DNA from: Dallia pectoralis
Taxonomy: Eukaryota > Chordata > Actinopteri > Esociformes > Umbridae
DNA: 64,000 nucleotides
NCBI GenBank assembly: GCA_029465975.1
Contig: CM055748.1
Location: 8,142,458-8,206,457 of the forward strand
Direction of reading: 5' to 3'
Shown in pieces: positions 37,601 to 50,952 of this stretch (the stretch's first letter is position 1; every line of letters begins with the position of its first letter). The notes under the pieces are model-generated. The model made no database searches, was not told the origin of the DNA, and was given only the letters and a program-made list of their open reading frames with translations. The position numbers were made by a program, and so were the translations under genes.

Positions 37601-39096
37601 GTTGCACTTACTCTCCGAGGCTGACATTATAAACGCCTCATATGGAGAAAATACTCACAGTCATACATGGCCTCGTCGATCGCGTCCTCACAGTGTGTGC
37701 AAACCAGCAGCTTGATATCTTCATGAACACCGAGAACCTTTTCCAAAGTGTAGTTCTCATTGGCTTTTCCAGCATTACATGTACTTAAAACTATCACACT
37801 CACTCCTGTCGTTATCATCAGGTGGTTGTGAGAAGGTGTGCGAATATGATTCATTGACTTTTCCTCCCTCTGAACTCATCACCAAGTTCAGGGTACTCGG
37901 TGTAGACTTCACCATGCTCAATTGCATTCTTGACCTTTTAGCCCTCTGCTTTACTCTATGTTATCCCATGACTGTCAGTCGGCACACCCTGGCATGGCGT
38001 TGCCAGGAACAAAAAGGAAATCGTCTTGTATTTGTGGAAGAGGGTAACATGCCCAATACACACCAAAGGAGCTACGGAAGAGACTCAACAGATTGCAGTA
38101 CTTCAGCATTCACATAGTCGAGGACCTGTCCTGAATTTACAAAGCCACCAATGACGTGAAGGCGACTTAAAATGCTTGAAGGCGACTTTCAGGGCTGCAC
38201 ATTTCAGATCAGTTGCATCACGGTCTAGTTTGGGAACATTCTTGTTGACTGCAAGGCGCAATACATCACTGAGGCTCAACTCATACGATTCCGGGACATC
38301 TATCCAAAGCGGTGCCTGAGAAATGCTGGGCAATATGATCAAGGACAACACAGAACCCAGTCACCGGTTAATCGGCCATTCACCACCGAACTAACTGGTC
38401 CGTATAGGAGCACAGCATCTCATACCGACAGCTACGCCCGGAGACAGTTTTTATTAATGAGTCATTACAGCTCCCGCACACACGGCCCCGCGCAGACATA
38501 GATACCCTTCATACCGCATGCACACTTTATAATGCTGCCACCAGACTCCGATTACTCAGACTCCGATTACTATTCGCGACATTTTGAGCACCCCGTCCCC
38601 ACCTGAGTACGTTTGTGAATACTGTATGTGTCACCATACGCTCGGATCCCTGTTGTTACGCGCACAGCTATTGTGATCTTCATTTTGAATTAAATATTTT
38701 ACTGAGTTTACTTATAATAATTTGTATTATTTATGAAGTGACAGGGGGTGGGGGGGTTTGGGGTGTAAGCACAGTGGTGTAATCAATGAAAACATTTAAC
38801 TTGAAACGTATGTTTTCATAGGTAGGACAAAAATGAATACGACAATTAGTGACATTTTTGTTTCTGTTAGGAATCCCTCGGAGGTGGCCTAGAAAAATCT
38901 CTGGCTGTGACAAGGCTTATTTCTTAATGGGTAAAAGAGGCATTAGCTGAGTGTAAGCTTTCTAGATAGCTAAATCTGTCATTGGCAACCAGACGCGAGA
39001 ACAGAAGATCGGGTTAACTCATGACGCACACCCGCACGGTGGTTTCACCAACACTTTTAGAAACTTTTTCAAATATAATTTAGATAAAAATAATTG

Positions 39097-39250
39097 TACA
39101 CTGATGAGCCCGGTCATTATGACCTTCCCTATAGCTGGTTTTCTGGTAGTCGTACTTGTACCGCCAAATCAGCCTAGACACGCCTGCGATGGATTCTACA
39201 AGCTAGGTCCCTGAAGGTGTCCTGTGATTCTGGCAACACCTGATACTTGC
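39097..39250 (-). mobile_element. mariner/Tc1 terminal fragment
   Basis: Begins ACTGATGAGCCCGGTCATTA, like the fish element end ACTGATCAGCCATAACATTATGACC. The minus strand then reads a transposase C-terminal remnant (SQDTFRDLACRIHRRRV). Only about 150 bp of the element remains. Confidence 0.65.
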
Positions 39251-42200
39251 ATTTGAAAACGATGTTATATTCTGAAGTAAATGCACATTTGTTTCTCTGT
39301 TTCTCTGAATTGTTTGTCATGATTGTAATGACACCCATCCAGTATGGAGGACTTTGCAGTCTCAAACAATGGCGAGCACAACACAAAAACCACAGCTCAG
39401 ATTGTATAACATTTTACAGGCAGTCAATTTCACCAGCTAACAGACAGTGTATAACCAGCCCTCTCAGTGTGCTATCCGGACCGATGCTCTTAATTTAAGT
39501 CAAAGTGCAATCAATGCATATGGGAAAAATAAACCACAAATATCTGCCACCTTTAACCCCTCACTGTCCCTGTTAAATAAATAACGCCATGTTAGGATTA
39601 TTTACCACTTTTGCTTGAATGCTTACTGTTGAAATTGTATGTTTGAATCGTTTTTCATCTGAAGGTTATATTCCATGGTTCGCCCATTGTTTTATCATGA
39701 ACTCAACAGACAGACAGTAATAAATCAAAAGAGCGGGAATAAGCGACAGGGAAAAAATTGAGATCCAGAGAGAATGGGAAGGTGGATTGATGGACTAGGA
39801 ATTTTATGGGACACACCATTGACTGTCAGTGGGCAAACTGTACGTGGTAGGTTGGGCTGTGCTGCATAGTGACAGACTCTATCAGCTAGCAATCCTGGGT
39901 AATTAAAACAGCCCACTGTGCTGCGCCTGGGGGGGGGGCCTGGGACCTTATGCAGGGACAGAGGGAACCTAGAGGAAATAGAGGTAACGAGGGGGTTAAC
40001 CAATGTGAGTAAGCATTTACCCATTCCTGCCCAGAGGCTATACACAGGGCATGCACAGGAACTTGCCAAATGACAGTCTTCCAATTTGCTTTCATAAATA
40101 TTAACCAGGACATGACAGAAGAAAGGGGCTGCTGTCTGCTCCGCTCTACTCACTGGTGATATGCAAAAACAGATCGGTCCTCTGATGTCAGAGGGGTAGG
40201 ATGTGGTTAAGCGCACCTCTCTTGATCTGGTTTTATTTTCATGCGAGAGAGTAAACGTCTCATTAATAGGGAACGAAGCGAGCAACATTATTCAGTAGTG
40301 AGCGCTCAAGACATTGATGTCTGAATTATGCTGCTGATGAACAAACGAGAGTTTGGGAATCTGACGGGGCACGATAACAAACTATATCGGGTTCCTCTGC
40401 TACTGCAACAGTTCAATAGGGACAGTTCAATAGGGCAAAGCAATACTGATCTCGGGTAAACATTATCTTCAGGAGGTTTTTTAAGTATTTACTGATCCAA
40501 CTATTTGAAAATTCAATCAAATAGATGAGAGAAGCCGGTATATTTACAACTAATATCACCAAGAATACCATTTTTTTTATTACTCTTTGTTTTAGGTCTA
40601 GGTCTATTCAAGGTTTATTCAATATGTACAATGCGACTGCAGGTCCCGCCGAAAATTGAATACTAAGGTTTCTTGACAATTTTGTAAAGAAATTAGCAGG
40701 CTTGGTAAAACATTCATGTTCGGTTGACTTTCCATAATCAAATGAACAGAAATGAAAACAGCATGGTGTATTTATGGCACACTGAAGCTAATCCTATTGA
40801 AAGCCTCTGAGCGGCAGAGTGAAGTACTTGGGAAGTTGGTGCGTGTAGACTAAACTAAACCACTTCTTAAACCTACAGGGATAATGCCAGTATGCTAGAC
40901 CATCTTGACTGACTGGCGTCCAAGTAGATCAAAGCTGTGCAGAAACAATTTAGCTCAGGAAGACATATTCTCAAATTGGACTGTAGGAATGAAGTGCAGT
41001 TAACTGTTGAAGTATAGTGTGATTAAACTTGCTCATAATAGGAAATGGTGTAAAACATGTTGTAAAATATACAGCTGTATGAGTTGATGAGATGCACAAT
41101 TGAATTAGAAACGGTGTTCTAGCACACATTTAAAAAACGAACTAAATGTAATTGAATTCATATTGAATAAAATCATTCACTCGCCAACCAGCTCTTTCTA
41201 AGGTACATTTTGAGACATTAGAAAATGTCTTTGTATTCTCACCAAGGAGTTCTCCCTAAATACAACATCCACCGTGTAAAAGTCTGCTAAACAGGTAAAG
41301 GTAAATTAAAACAACATTGCATGAAGTTATGATTTTGAAATATACAATCAATGAAACCCTGTGTTTTGAACGATGCTGCAAGTTAAGACTGACCGCTACA
41401 TCAGTCTATTAACAATCATCCAATGAGGCACAGTCTGCGCTCCTTGACCTTGATAAGATTTCCAAAGACAGAGGAGGTAGCAGACCCCGTGAAGTGACTG
41501 CACATTCCGTTCATGCGGGGTCAGGGGTCGAGGAAGGAGTAGCAGCCTGAAAATTACTGCACATGTGCAGAATTTACAATGTCTGTAAGTAGTAAGCAGA
41601 AACAAAGATATTAGAATAGCCAGACCGAAAGCAACTGTGTGCGTGTATACATTTATCATATCCACTATGTAAACTAAACTGTGTTCAACACAATGCAAGT
41701 GTCCCCTACACAAACCCACAGCCAGCCTGCCTCCTCCTTGCTTTATTAAATCAATCCTCTGCTTCCCTTTGTCATCCCCTTTCATCACAGCACATCATGC
41801 CTTCATTCCTCTAATAAAAAATGTTTCTTCTCTCCGGTTGTTTCTTTCTCCCGTGTGTTTGCTGGTTGAGAGGACATTAGCTCTGTAAAGCCAGCCAGCC
41901 AAACAGACACACATTTATTTAGGGCATTTAGTACCCCGGATTAATCAAATTGTAATTTAATCATCTGATCAAACAACAATTAGCATAATTACATCTGGGT
42001 AAGAGCTGATGGAGAGAGGCAAGGCAACACATAGTAAACCCATCGCTAGTAGGAATCTAATAAGACACAAGGCAACAGTAAACATGTCATCCTACATGAG
42101 TGATGAACTGTCCCCTCGGGCCAATCAGTGTAATTTTGCATATAGTGGTTCCTTATGACAATACAAATTGATCCAGGTTTAGTCAAAATCACGCCGTTAG

Positions 42201-42714
42201 TTGGTGAGATGTGCATGGGTTGTGACACTATTCCTGAGCGTGTGTGCCAAATACCATCCCTTTGATTCAAACAGATATAACAGATATAAACACTCTTATA
42301 GGACCACAGTATGTTCATTATGTATGCTCCTGACAATTTTGTTTGAGTAGACCATTCATATTAATATACATGGGCACGTGGGTTAATGTACAAATACCGT
42401 TGTTTTTACCTGCGCATGCCCACAATAATGCAATTCGGGCAATAGTTCGTAGTTGTATTTTAGGTAGTAATAAAGAAGATAAGTATTACATAATATCCAT
42501 TACCATATTTGTACACGGATGAAACACATGAAGTTTTGCTTTTGCTGTTTATTCTGTGGCGTGAGGAATGGCATGGTGAAATAATTTCCACAGAATTCCT
42601 AATGGAGAAAGGCAACATCACGTTGGACAGTACGGGTTCTTGTTTTATATTTGTTATTTGTGAGGCGAGGGAGCAATGCGCCAAATTTCACCAGTTTAGC
42701 ACAAAGGGCAACGG

Positions 42715-42838
42715 GATCGACTTGTTGATGGGTGCTCTGTCGGATTCAGGCTGGGTGTTATTAAAAGCACTTTGTGACAACTTTGTTGTAAAAAGGGCTT
42801 TGTAAAATACACTTGATCGATTGATTGATCGATCGGAC
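42715..42838 (+). repeat. dispersed teleost repeat, copy 2 (3' part)
   Basis: Shares GCTCTGTCGGATTCAGGCTG, GCACTTTGTGACAACTTTG and AAAAAGGGCTTTGTAAAATA with 8375-8582, and ends in a TTGATTGATCGATCG tail. Confidence 0.65.
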
Positions 42839-42847
42839 CGTGCAAAA

Positions 42848-42993
42848 TTGGAAGAGTTGGAAGCTCAGTGGTAGAGCGCATGCGTTGTACGTATGATGTT
42901 CTGGGTTCAATCCACAGCTTCGGCCCAGGTCGCTGTTGCAAATGAGAAGTTGTTCTCAATTGGCCTACCTGGTTAAATAAAGGTTAAATTAAT
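42848..42993 (+). mobile_element. tRNA-derived SINE
   Basis: A-box region AGCTCAGTGGTAGAGCGC (from 42862) and B box GGTTCAATCC (42904-42913) are followed by a body and the 3' end CCTACCTGGTTAAATAAAGG, the common tail of fish retroposons. There is no tRNA cloverleaf downstream of the head, so it is not a tRNA gene. It directly follows the dispersed repeat copy, giving a composite of about 280 bp. Confidence 0.75.
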
Positions 42994-43390
42994 AATACAT
43001 TTGAAATAAAAGCATTATGAATGACTTGTGGTAGTGCCACCATTGAGCAAATACTTTTGCATATGTAAAATCTCAATGGATGAAAACATTATCAACGAAA
43101 ATGTAGACAAATCAGGAATGTGGTATGTGCTGAGATATTTAATGTGATAGGCACAACACGTATTTCAATATTAACGTACAGAAGCTGATCCATCACCTGA
43201 GATTGCCACAATGCAACCAACCAACATGGTGGAAAAAACAACATCTTACAACAGCAACAATAACACTAGCATTAACACTATGCAAATTGAGCACATAGCA
43301 CATGGAAATTAGGACAGAGGTATGCAGTCTCTCAGACCAGAACAATCGAATGCAGGAACATCAATCTGATTACTCTGGGTCAGCCACCTA

Positions 43391-43431
43391 GACACACACA
43401 CACACACACACAGGCAAAACACACACACACA
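43391..43431. repeat. (CA)n microsatellite, two blocks
   Basis: Two short CA runs separated by GGCAAA. Confidence 0.9.
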
Positions 43432-44645
43432 AACATAGACACACATCCTAATCCTAGCAAATGACAGCTCTTTAAAAATGGCAATCTAAAAATAACAGGC
43501 ACTAACTTGGTCTTAAATTTTGCCATCTATGCCAGGTTTAAAAAATAAAGCACAGTGTCAAGAAACCACGCTGGACTCATTTGTCTTTCTGTCAGTCTGT
43601 CTATCCACCCCTGCTTCAGTAATCCTCTAGCCTACTTTACCATTTGCACTTTGCATCAAGAGTAACTGATTGTAGGATTCTGATGAAAAACAAATGAATC
43701 AATATTCAAGAGGGACTTTTCACAAATGAAAAGTCCTGCAATCAGTCGCCCAGAGAAGTGGAATGACCAAATATGAACATGTATGTGGTCTTATCTGCAC
43801 GTTTTGTAACGTATAAGGGTGTGGTGCTATACATCATGTTTCTTCTGCTGACAATGATATGAACATTCGTAACGACAACATATGTGTTGTGAGATACAAC
43901 GAAGAAAAATCATGACAGAAATGTTTTTCCCCTTTAAAAATATCAAGATATCGATGTGAGAAAAAAAGCAAAAATTTGTTGGGCAAATAACAAAGAAAAA
44001 ACAATCAATGCCATGGTTGGATAAGAGAGCGCGGCCATTATAATGGGAATTATACACGTGTTCATACTCTGTGTACAAAATCACATTTCGAATCACGTTT
44101 CAAGGGACTTTGTCGTCACCTGACATCAATGGAAGTAATTTTGATCGTCCTAAAATCAAAATCTGCTTCCGGGGGAGCCAACAAGAAACCAACAACAACA
44201 ACCACAAATGAGACGCAGGAATGGCTGATTGAGAGGAATGGAGCATTCCCTGATTCGTAAAATATCAAAATGTTAGCAATTTCGAAAAAAAATTCAAATA
44301 AAATGTAAGCATCTATACATTTTACATTTTGCCAAAACCATGTGGGAAAATGGGTTCCGAACATTTTTGGCCTTAATTCCATTACATCCAAATACATTGG
44401 CACAAAAGCCAAGATGACTCATTACCAAAAGCACAAAGTACCTACTGCCAATATAGATGTTGTCAGCATCGTGCTATGGGGCTGCTTTTCTCCTACATTC
44501 ATCGTGAATTTCAGCTAGTGCACCTCAAAAAAAAAATATTATTTAGCTTTGAAATAAAATATTTTCCAAAAATTCACTGCCCTGTGTTGGTCGTTATAAA
44601 AACAACTACCAGCATTGTATAGACTATAGATGCCAGTAGCGCTGG

Positions 44646-44880
44646 TGTCACGAGGGTAAGTCGACGGAAGGAGGGACGCCAGGCCAGGCAGCATGTGTTT
44701 GTGGTGATTTTAATTACAGTTTACAAAGTCCACAGAATCAGCGCATGAATATGCTTCAGATTAAATATAGAAGATGTGACACAGCGCATATAATCAAAGA
44801 TCCTCCTTGTACCTTGACAAGAGGTAGAACTCTCTTCAATGAGGTTAACAAGCAAAAGTCACGTGACATGCAACAATTCC
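44646..44880 (-). mobile_element. LTR-like fragment
   Basis: Begins TGTCACGAGGGTAAG, then GGGACGCCAGGCCAGGCAGC and a TTTTAATTAC stretch. This is the layout of the reversed LTR ends at 34.1 and 56.2 kb (TGTCACGA..., GCAGG..., TTTATT). I could not define the far end or a target duplication. The right boundary is approximate. Confidence 0.3.
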
Positions 44881-45891
44881 ACACAAAGACAAGCCCAAAC
44901 ACAGGGAACTTGCGTGATTTTTGGGCCTCCTCATGATCCATATGCTGCTCTTATGAGCGGCATTACATCATACTTAGCATGTAAATATACCACTCCAATA
45001 CAGTAGTCCTAATCCAACCAACAGCAAGTGGATTAAATATCAGTTAAAAATTTAAGTAGAATGTTAGTGCAACCATTACATCCACATTTCACCATCCAAA
45101 CTATGCTTCAACATCCAAACTATTATGTTTTGGACACGTTTTGGGTGGGCCAACCAGCTGTTTCAACATATTTCCGTAACAAGGATTCTCCACAACGGTA
45201 GAAGACATATGACAATAAGAACGTAGTTGATCACAGCACTTGTTGATTTAAACGTCATTATTGCCCAGACAGTAACAGAGACAGATAATTTTTGTTATTT
45301 AGCTATTTATTAGATGTTTTGCTTAATTTATTAATGTTGTAATCCGTTAGACTCATTTCATGTGTACAGTACGTTCCCTAGAAATGAATAATGAATTTGG
45401 CATTGGCAGTTACCGGATCCGAATGTGTAAACCTCTTGATTACCCAGACTGCACGTGACCTCGGCCTTCACACATTTAAATCTTAGTCCTACAGAGGGAA
45501 AAATAATTTACTATAACACTCCTTGGGTCTTAGAACAAGTTGCAAATTACTTTCAAACTGGAGAAGAGAATATTGAAAGTTGAGAGGAAAAAATTGTTAA
45601 CAAAAAACATGAGATAGGCATGTCCCAGTTAACCCATTGCTAACCTTTGGATTAGCGCACCTTGCGGAAATCGCCCGTTGTGTGCTCGTCCCAAAGAAAC
45701 ACTGGAACACTGGAACCACCTCTACATGGTCGAACAAACACGTTGCCGCCGTGTTTTATTTTCTCTAAATGTTAACATTCTAATGTGAAAGCCATTTACA
45801 TGGTGTTCATGCAATTATACGGTTCCGATTCACTTGAATCCATAAGGACACACAGTCTGATTTGTAATTATATTTTACATTCAGTGAAACA

Positions 45892-45920
45892 CACCACCAC
45901 CACCACCACCACCACCACCA
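45892..45920. repeat. (CAC)n trinucleotide repeat
   Basis: Nine to ten uninterrupted CAC units. Confidence 0.95.
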
Positions 45921-48900
45921 TGAGTCTCCCATGCCCCACTACTAATTAGAGTGCAAGACGGTTGCTGAACATCTTTAGTAGGTATCTTCATTATTCAGTC
46001 AGTATGTGTGAACTGGGAGATCCATTATCACACATCAGGGTCTCCATTATAAGGCATTAGCATTAGCAACCGTTTCTCAGGAATAATATTCACGCTTACA
46101 ACACCCTCTCAAAGGGAAACTGCTCTTAAGCGGAAATTACCCTAAAGGAATGATGCAATCTTATGTGTCCTGAAAATGGTGGTTTGATTTCTTGAAGATG
46201 CTTTACTGCCCCCGGACCAGGGCAACTAGCCATGGTTGAGAAAACAATACTTTCTCCTCTTTTATCAGAGAATTCATGAGGGTTTTATGTTGACACCACA
46301 TACAAAACACACAAGCACACATTTTGTGACATCAGGATGGCTTTGAAGCAACATAAGTGAAGTTTTCAAATTACCAAATGAATGTCCAGATCTGAACCAA
46401 TATAGATGTGGTAGCTCGATCTGGAACAAGCTATTCATGATCATAATCCCATAAATGACAATTCTGCGTCAGACAAAATATCTATACAGCAATTTCTATA
46501 CAGCAATTTATATAGACCAACAATTACAGCTGAAGATGTCTGAACCAGTATTTAAATGTATGTCTGGGCCAGAGCTCTACACTGACCTTCGTTTCCTGAT
46601 GCATTTAAATTGACAAATACAAAGAAATGGAGGTGCAAACTAAAACATTTGAGTCAGAGAGCTAGAATCCTACATTTTTCTCGGCTCACTTACATGCTAA
46701 AAAATGAAAAGTCCCCATTCACACAGATATATTTTGCATGTATGAGTAAAATTGTTCCAATAAAGACACCTGTTAAGAGGGCAAGTACTGTTACGAAAGC
46801 ATACATGTTTTATACATATTTAGAGTATTTCTTTCACTAAGGTTCCGTATGTTGAGTATTGGGATTTGGTTGTCAATCTGATAACTCTGTGTCAAAAATA
46901 TGAAGAAAAAACATAAACAATCTATATCTATAAAGAAACATAGAACATGTTTCTCACAGTGCTGTAATGATAAAGACATACAGCAAGATCAAATTCAATA
47001 GCCTTATTATACACGTTATATTAGTAATTTGCACCGTCAATCGTGGATACCAAAATGACAGTTCCCTAAATAGGTCAGATTTCAATAATTCAACAAAGAG
47101 TATTCTATTTAGATTTAGATCTACTGTCCAGTAAATCCACCTGATTTGTCAACACAATGCCACTGCTACAGAAAGTCTGCTAGTCTTAAGATCTTTAAAT
47201 AGATATGGAGGATTCAAGGGCATGAGTCTTGAAGAGGACCACCTTACTATACTTTGACAGATGGATCTCTAATCAGTGCCCTGCTCCCAGTAGATTAACC
47301 CCCCTGAAACCCAGGTTTCTCTTCACAGCCACGTTTTGTTTGTTCAGTCGGTCCCCAGTTTCCATTGCATTTCCCTTTTAAGCTCTTATGTGTTGTCATG
47401 CTAACTTAAAGTTAAAGAAAAGTACGAAAAGTTGGCAGCAACAGTATGTAGAAAATCTGCAAGGACTTTTTAATAACAAAATGTGTAATTTGGGTTACAT
47501 TATCAATTTGAAACTAGAAAGGCAGGTGGTTAGATAGAAGGATGTCGATGAAGTTTATAAAACCTTTTGACCAAGTGCAAATACGGAAAGTCTCAAAATT
47601 GCCTTTATGAAGCCTTTTTTATTTTTATTGCAGTAGAATCTAGTGGCACAACATGCGCTGTCTATCCAAATTATTATATTTCCACAGTCATTTAAATATA
47701 CAGTTTACCACACTTAAAATTAAATGTAAATAAATATAACAAAGGTGAACCAAAAAATACTTATTTGTATGCATATTGCATAACTTTCAGTTTCAAAATG
47801 CTTTCATGTTTCAAAATTAAATCATAAACTATTATGTATTAATTAAGCTACTATCAAAACAGACTAATGTCTAAACAGGCCAGAATTACAATTTAAATAA
47901 TTTTAAAAAAGTTATTCTGAACCAGTTGCCCTGAATTGAAATGTATAATCTTTTTAATAAGATTATAAAATGTATCGAACTTGTATCTGTGCCACTAAGA
48001 CGTTTGTGACATCATAGGAACATCTGATTTGATGAATTTGGCATTGTAGTTGTGAATTGGAATTTATTAATTATCTTTTGATAAGATTTTTTTATGTTTT
48101 AAATTAGTTAAAATGTGTTAAATGTAGTTTAATGAGACAATGTAGTTGTGAGAGTTTGGCTACGTTAAGTTCAAATCTTTCTTTAAATGAAATTCTATTC
48201 AGAAAGTATTTTTTTGTTTTTGTTTGAAAAACTATCTCATGCAAATATTGATTATGTATTGCCACCTGCAGTGCTTGATTTAGCATCAGCTTTACTGTTG
48301 AATCAAATCTTCGGATTTATAAAAATATTCTGGTGAGTAAATGTGATTATATAATCTAAATGCATTAAAAAAATATATAGTGCCTAATTTGAAGAAGGCA
48401 ATCTAATCCTCTGTTTACGGCTACCAAACCATATCACCACCCACTTGACTATGTTAAAATTATGCAGGCCCCCAATGTCAATATCTATGATAATACCGGT
48501 ATATTCATGTTGACCCCACAAACTATCTCTATGATATGCACCATAAGGGCTCAGGAAGTGGTTAGGCCCTTATCAAGCACTTCCAGGTCACCCTCTCAGT
48601 GTACAGCCTTATTCAGCCAAACTCACAGTTTCCTGACACCCATAATAGAGGTTTCCATAGAGACAGGCCAGTGAGCAAGTGATAGACCTAACTCTATAAA
48701 GCCAGACATTTCTAGAATCGAATTGCTCTGTGTAGAGAAAGGTAGCATGTTACTACAAGGTCATTCATTTTCCCAGCATCAGGTCAGCTTGTCAATACAG
48801 ACCTTATTATTATCACGTTAATCACCATTTATAGAAACGCAAAAACAGAAATCATGATCAGATCCGAGTGCTGTGATCTATAACAACATCCTAGTGTTCA

Positions 48901-49056
48901 CTAGATTGTACACCCAACGTCCACAAAGGCATAACGAGGCCAAAAGAACAAAACTGAAGATATTGCAAATGTAGCCATGCCCCTTATTGAATAATAATGT
49001 TTTCCATTTTTCCATCTTTATATTTTTATATATGGTATAACAATATAAAGCCAATC

Positions 49057-49081
49057 ATATATATATATATATATATATATA
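49057..49081. repeat. (AT)n microsatellite
   Basis: About 12 AT dinucleotides. Confidence 0.93.
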
Positions 49082-50772
49082 AACATATATTTGACCATTG
49101 ATCTAATGTCATAGCACAATCATAAGTATTAATAATGTTTCCTTTACGTTATTTTATACGTTGAAAGAGAAACCAGTGACTGAGTGTATTATCATGTGGT
49201 GAAGATGCAGTAGCCTAACCAGGATGTCAATACCCAGCTTGGACTGAAAAGGAAAAAAGAGACGACAGCTGAATAAGTATCATTTTCAAATTATGTTTAA
49301 CAGTGCGGGGAGTGGAGAGGGACAGAGAACTACAAATGCTTCTCTTGTGACCAAGTGGGTTGGTTTGCCTAGTCACATCGGCAGTGTTCAAAAATAACTG
49401 CCCCTCCATGCATAATAGGTTTATAATATATAATAGGCTCTTGCAAAACCTCCTTTTGGCCTCGTGAGGTACATTAAAAGACATCTACAACCAGACGCTT
49501 CCTGTTTACTTATCTTCCAACTCGTCGGCGTGTGCATTTAATTAGGAGATATTTATATTTTTTTCCTCTTTACCCCTTCTTCAACCTTTTTTTCTAAGGC
49601 TCCAGCTCCCATTATTGTATACATCTTGCTATGTCATAGTCTCCTGTCAGAGAAAGGGATCATATTCAATAGATATTTGTTTATTTGACCCTGCTTACGT
49701 TCTAAATTGTATAAATGTACTGTTCACAGGTTTACATTATAATCGCAGAATGCATAAGGGGACACACACATACAGACAAAAATGCACACACGCACACACC
49801 TGAGAAAACTGAATGAATCGAGAAATTGTCTTTCCATTATCTCTTGTATGTTGGTCTTTTCAATCTTTTGCGGTTGCAAATCCATAACAATTGATCAAAT
49901 AAAAGGAGACACTGTTTCATTCTCAGTGTTACAAACAATAATATATATTGTTTTTTTTCTGCTAGATATTGTGAGGCCTGCAAGCTCTTTCTAATCTATT
50001 TAGCAGCAGTAATCTCAATAAAAAAGAAAGAAATTATTTTGTCTTGGGAATACCTTCCTGGGAATCCCTTTTGCAACAATATCAGGTAGTGGTTTGTAAT
50101 CGTATATCTTATGGACACACATTTATTGCGTGCCTTTGTGAAAGGGGTTAGAAATTCTGTACATTTTGTATTTTCAACTTGCATGCATGTATACAAGAAT
50201 ACAACGTGCATATTTTAAGGATGATGTGAAGCATTTAAAAAAAATCATTAATATCTGGTAAAAATATCAAGTCTTTTTCTTTATATATTTTAGTTTTGAA
50301 TACCGTAGATCAAACTTGAAATATGCAACCCTAAAAATCCAGTTTCTGTGGGGGAGGGGAAGGGGGTTAAACCAAATTTCCTGGTATATAAAATACGTCA
50401 CTCATTATTGAGGCCCATGCAATCACTGACTGGCATTATAAACCTCTAAACATCGAATAGCACCAAACACTATGTTCATATCAATGTAATGCAACTGGAT
50501 TAAGGTTTTAACCTTAAGGTTACATTATGTGCCTTATCAAGCCTCGAAAGGTGGCTAAGAAACATCAATGCATTTTTTTTTACTAAGCAATTCAAAATTA
50601 ACTGTAGCCTATAATACAAGAACTAAACATCATTACACAGTCTATAAACATAATTTAGCCTAAGAGATTATATGAAATAGTAATCAATAACGGGTCTCAT
50701 TGACTGAAGGTAAAACAGATTTCATCATCACTGTTTGAAAACATAAAATGTTCTTATTTAACACAGGTGACA

Positions 50773-50803
50773 CCCCTCTCCCCTCTCCCCTCTCCCCTCT
50801 CCC
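50773..50803. repeat. CCCCTCT short tandem repeat
   Basis: Four to five units of CCCCTCT, about 110 bp inside intron 1 from the exon 1 donor. On the gene strand it is a G-rich AGAGGGG run. Confidence 0.93.
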
Positions 50804-50909
50804 GACCACCACAATCACCAGTATCCACTTTGTGTCACTCAAGGGATCCCTGATGTGCATATATAGTGCATATATTATCATTTAAAATGACCAACAATTA
50901 AAAACTTAC

Positions 50910-50952
50910 CATTTAAGATGCTCTGGAAAAAGGTCAAAGCCAATATCCACAT
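50910..50952 (-). CDS. dscam: dscam coding exon 1 (start codon and signal peptide)
   Basis: Reading the minus strand from the ATG at 50952, 14 codons plus one base give MWILALTFFQSILN and then a split codon (G). This is followed directly by a strong donor (GGTAAGT; intron begins at 50909). The peptide is a hydrophobic signal sequence and closely matches the known start of vertebrate DSCAM (MWILAL...FQS). The split codon G plus TT from exon 2 gives Val, continuing into the conserved N-terminus of the mature protein. DSCAM is a homophilic single-pass adhesion receptor of neurons that works in self-avoidance, lamination and axon guidance; this exon targets it to the secretory pathway. The exon is too short to appear as an open frame and was found by splicing logic. 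It resembles DSCAM rather than DSCAML1. Teleosts can carry two dscam copies and I cannot say which this is. Confidence 0.9.

Larger units (their letters stand above)
33021..50909 (-). other. dscam: dscam intron 1 (17.9 kb)
   Basis: Runs from GTAAGT after the signal-peptide exon to TTTTGCAG before Ig1. Listed separately are a probable solo LTR (34.1-34.7 kb), a mariner fragment (39.1 kb), a dispersed repeat plus SINE (42.7-43.0 kb), an LTR-like fragment (44.6 kb) and short microsatellites. The rest (33.0-34.1, 34.7-39.1, 39.3-42.7, 43.0-44.6 and 44.9-50.9 kb) is AT-rich, with no exon-like open frame I recognise. At 36.24-36.78 kb there is sequence that looks like a worn dispersed repeat, not classified. 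Confidence 0.85.

Noticed and set aside
39725..40288. 187-codon minus-strand open frame in dscam intron 1
   Set aside because: No domain or splice context recognised; composition unremarkable.
42861..42914. tRNA gene
   Set aside because: A and B boxes are present, but the cloverleaf and acceptor stem are not; the sequence continues into a SINE body and tail.
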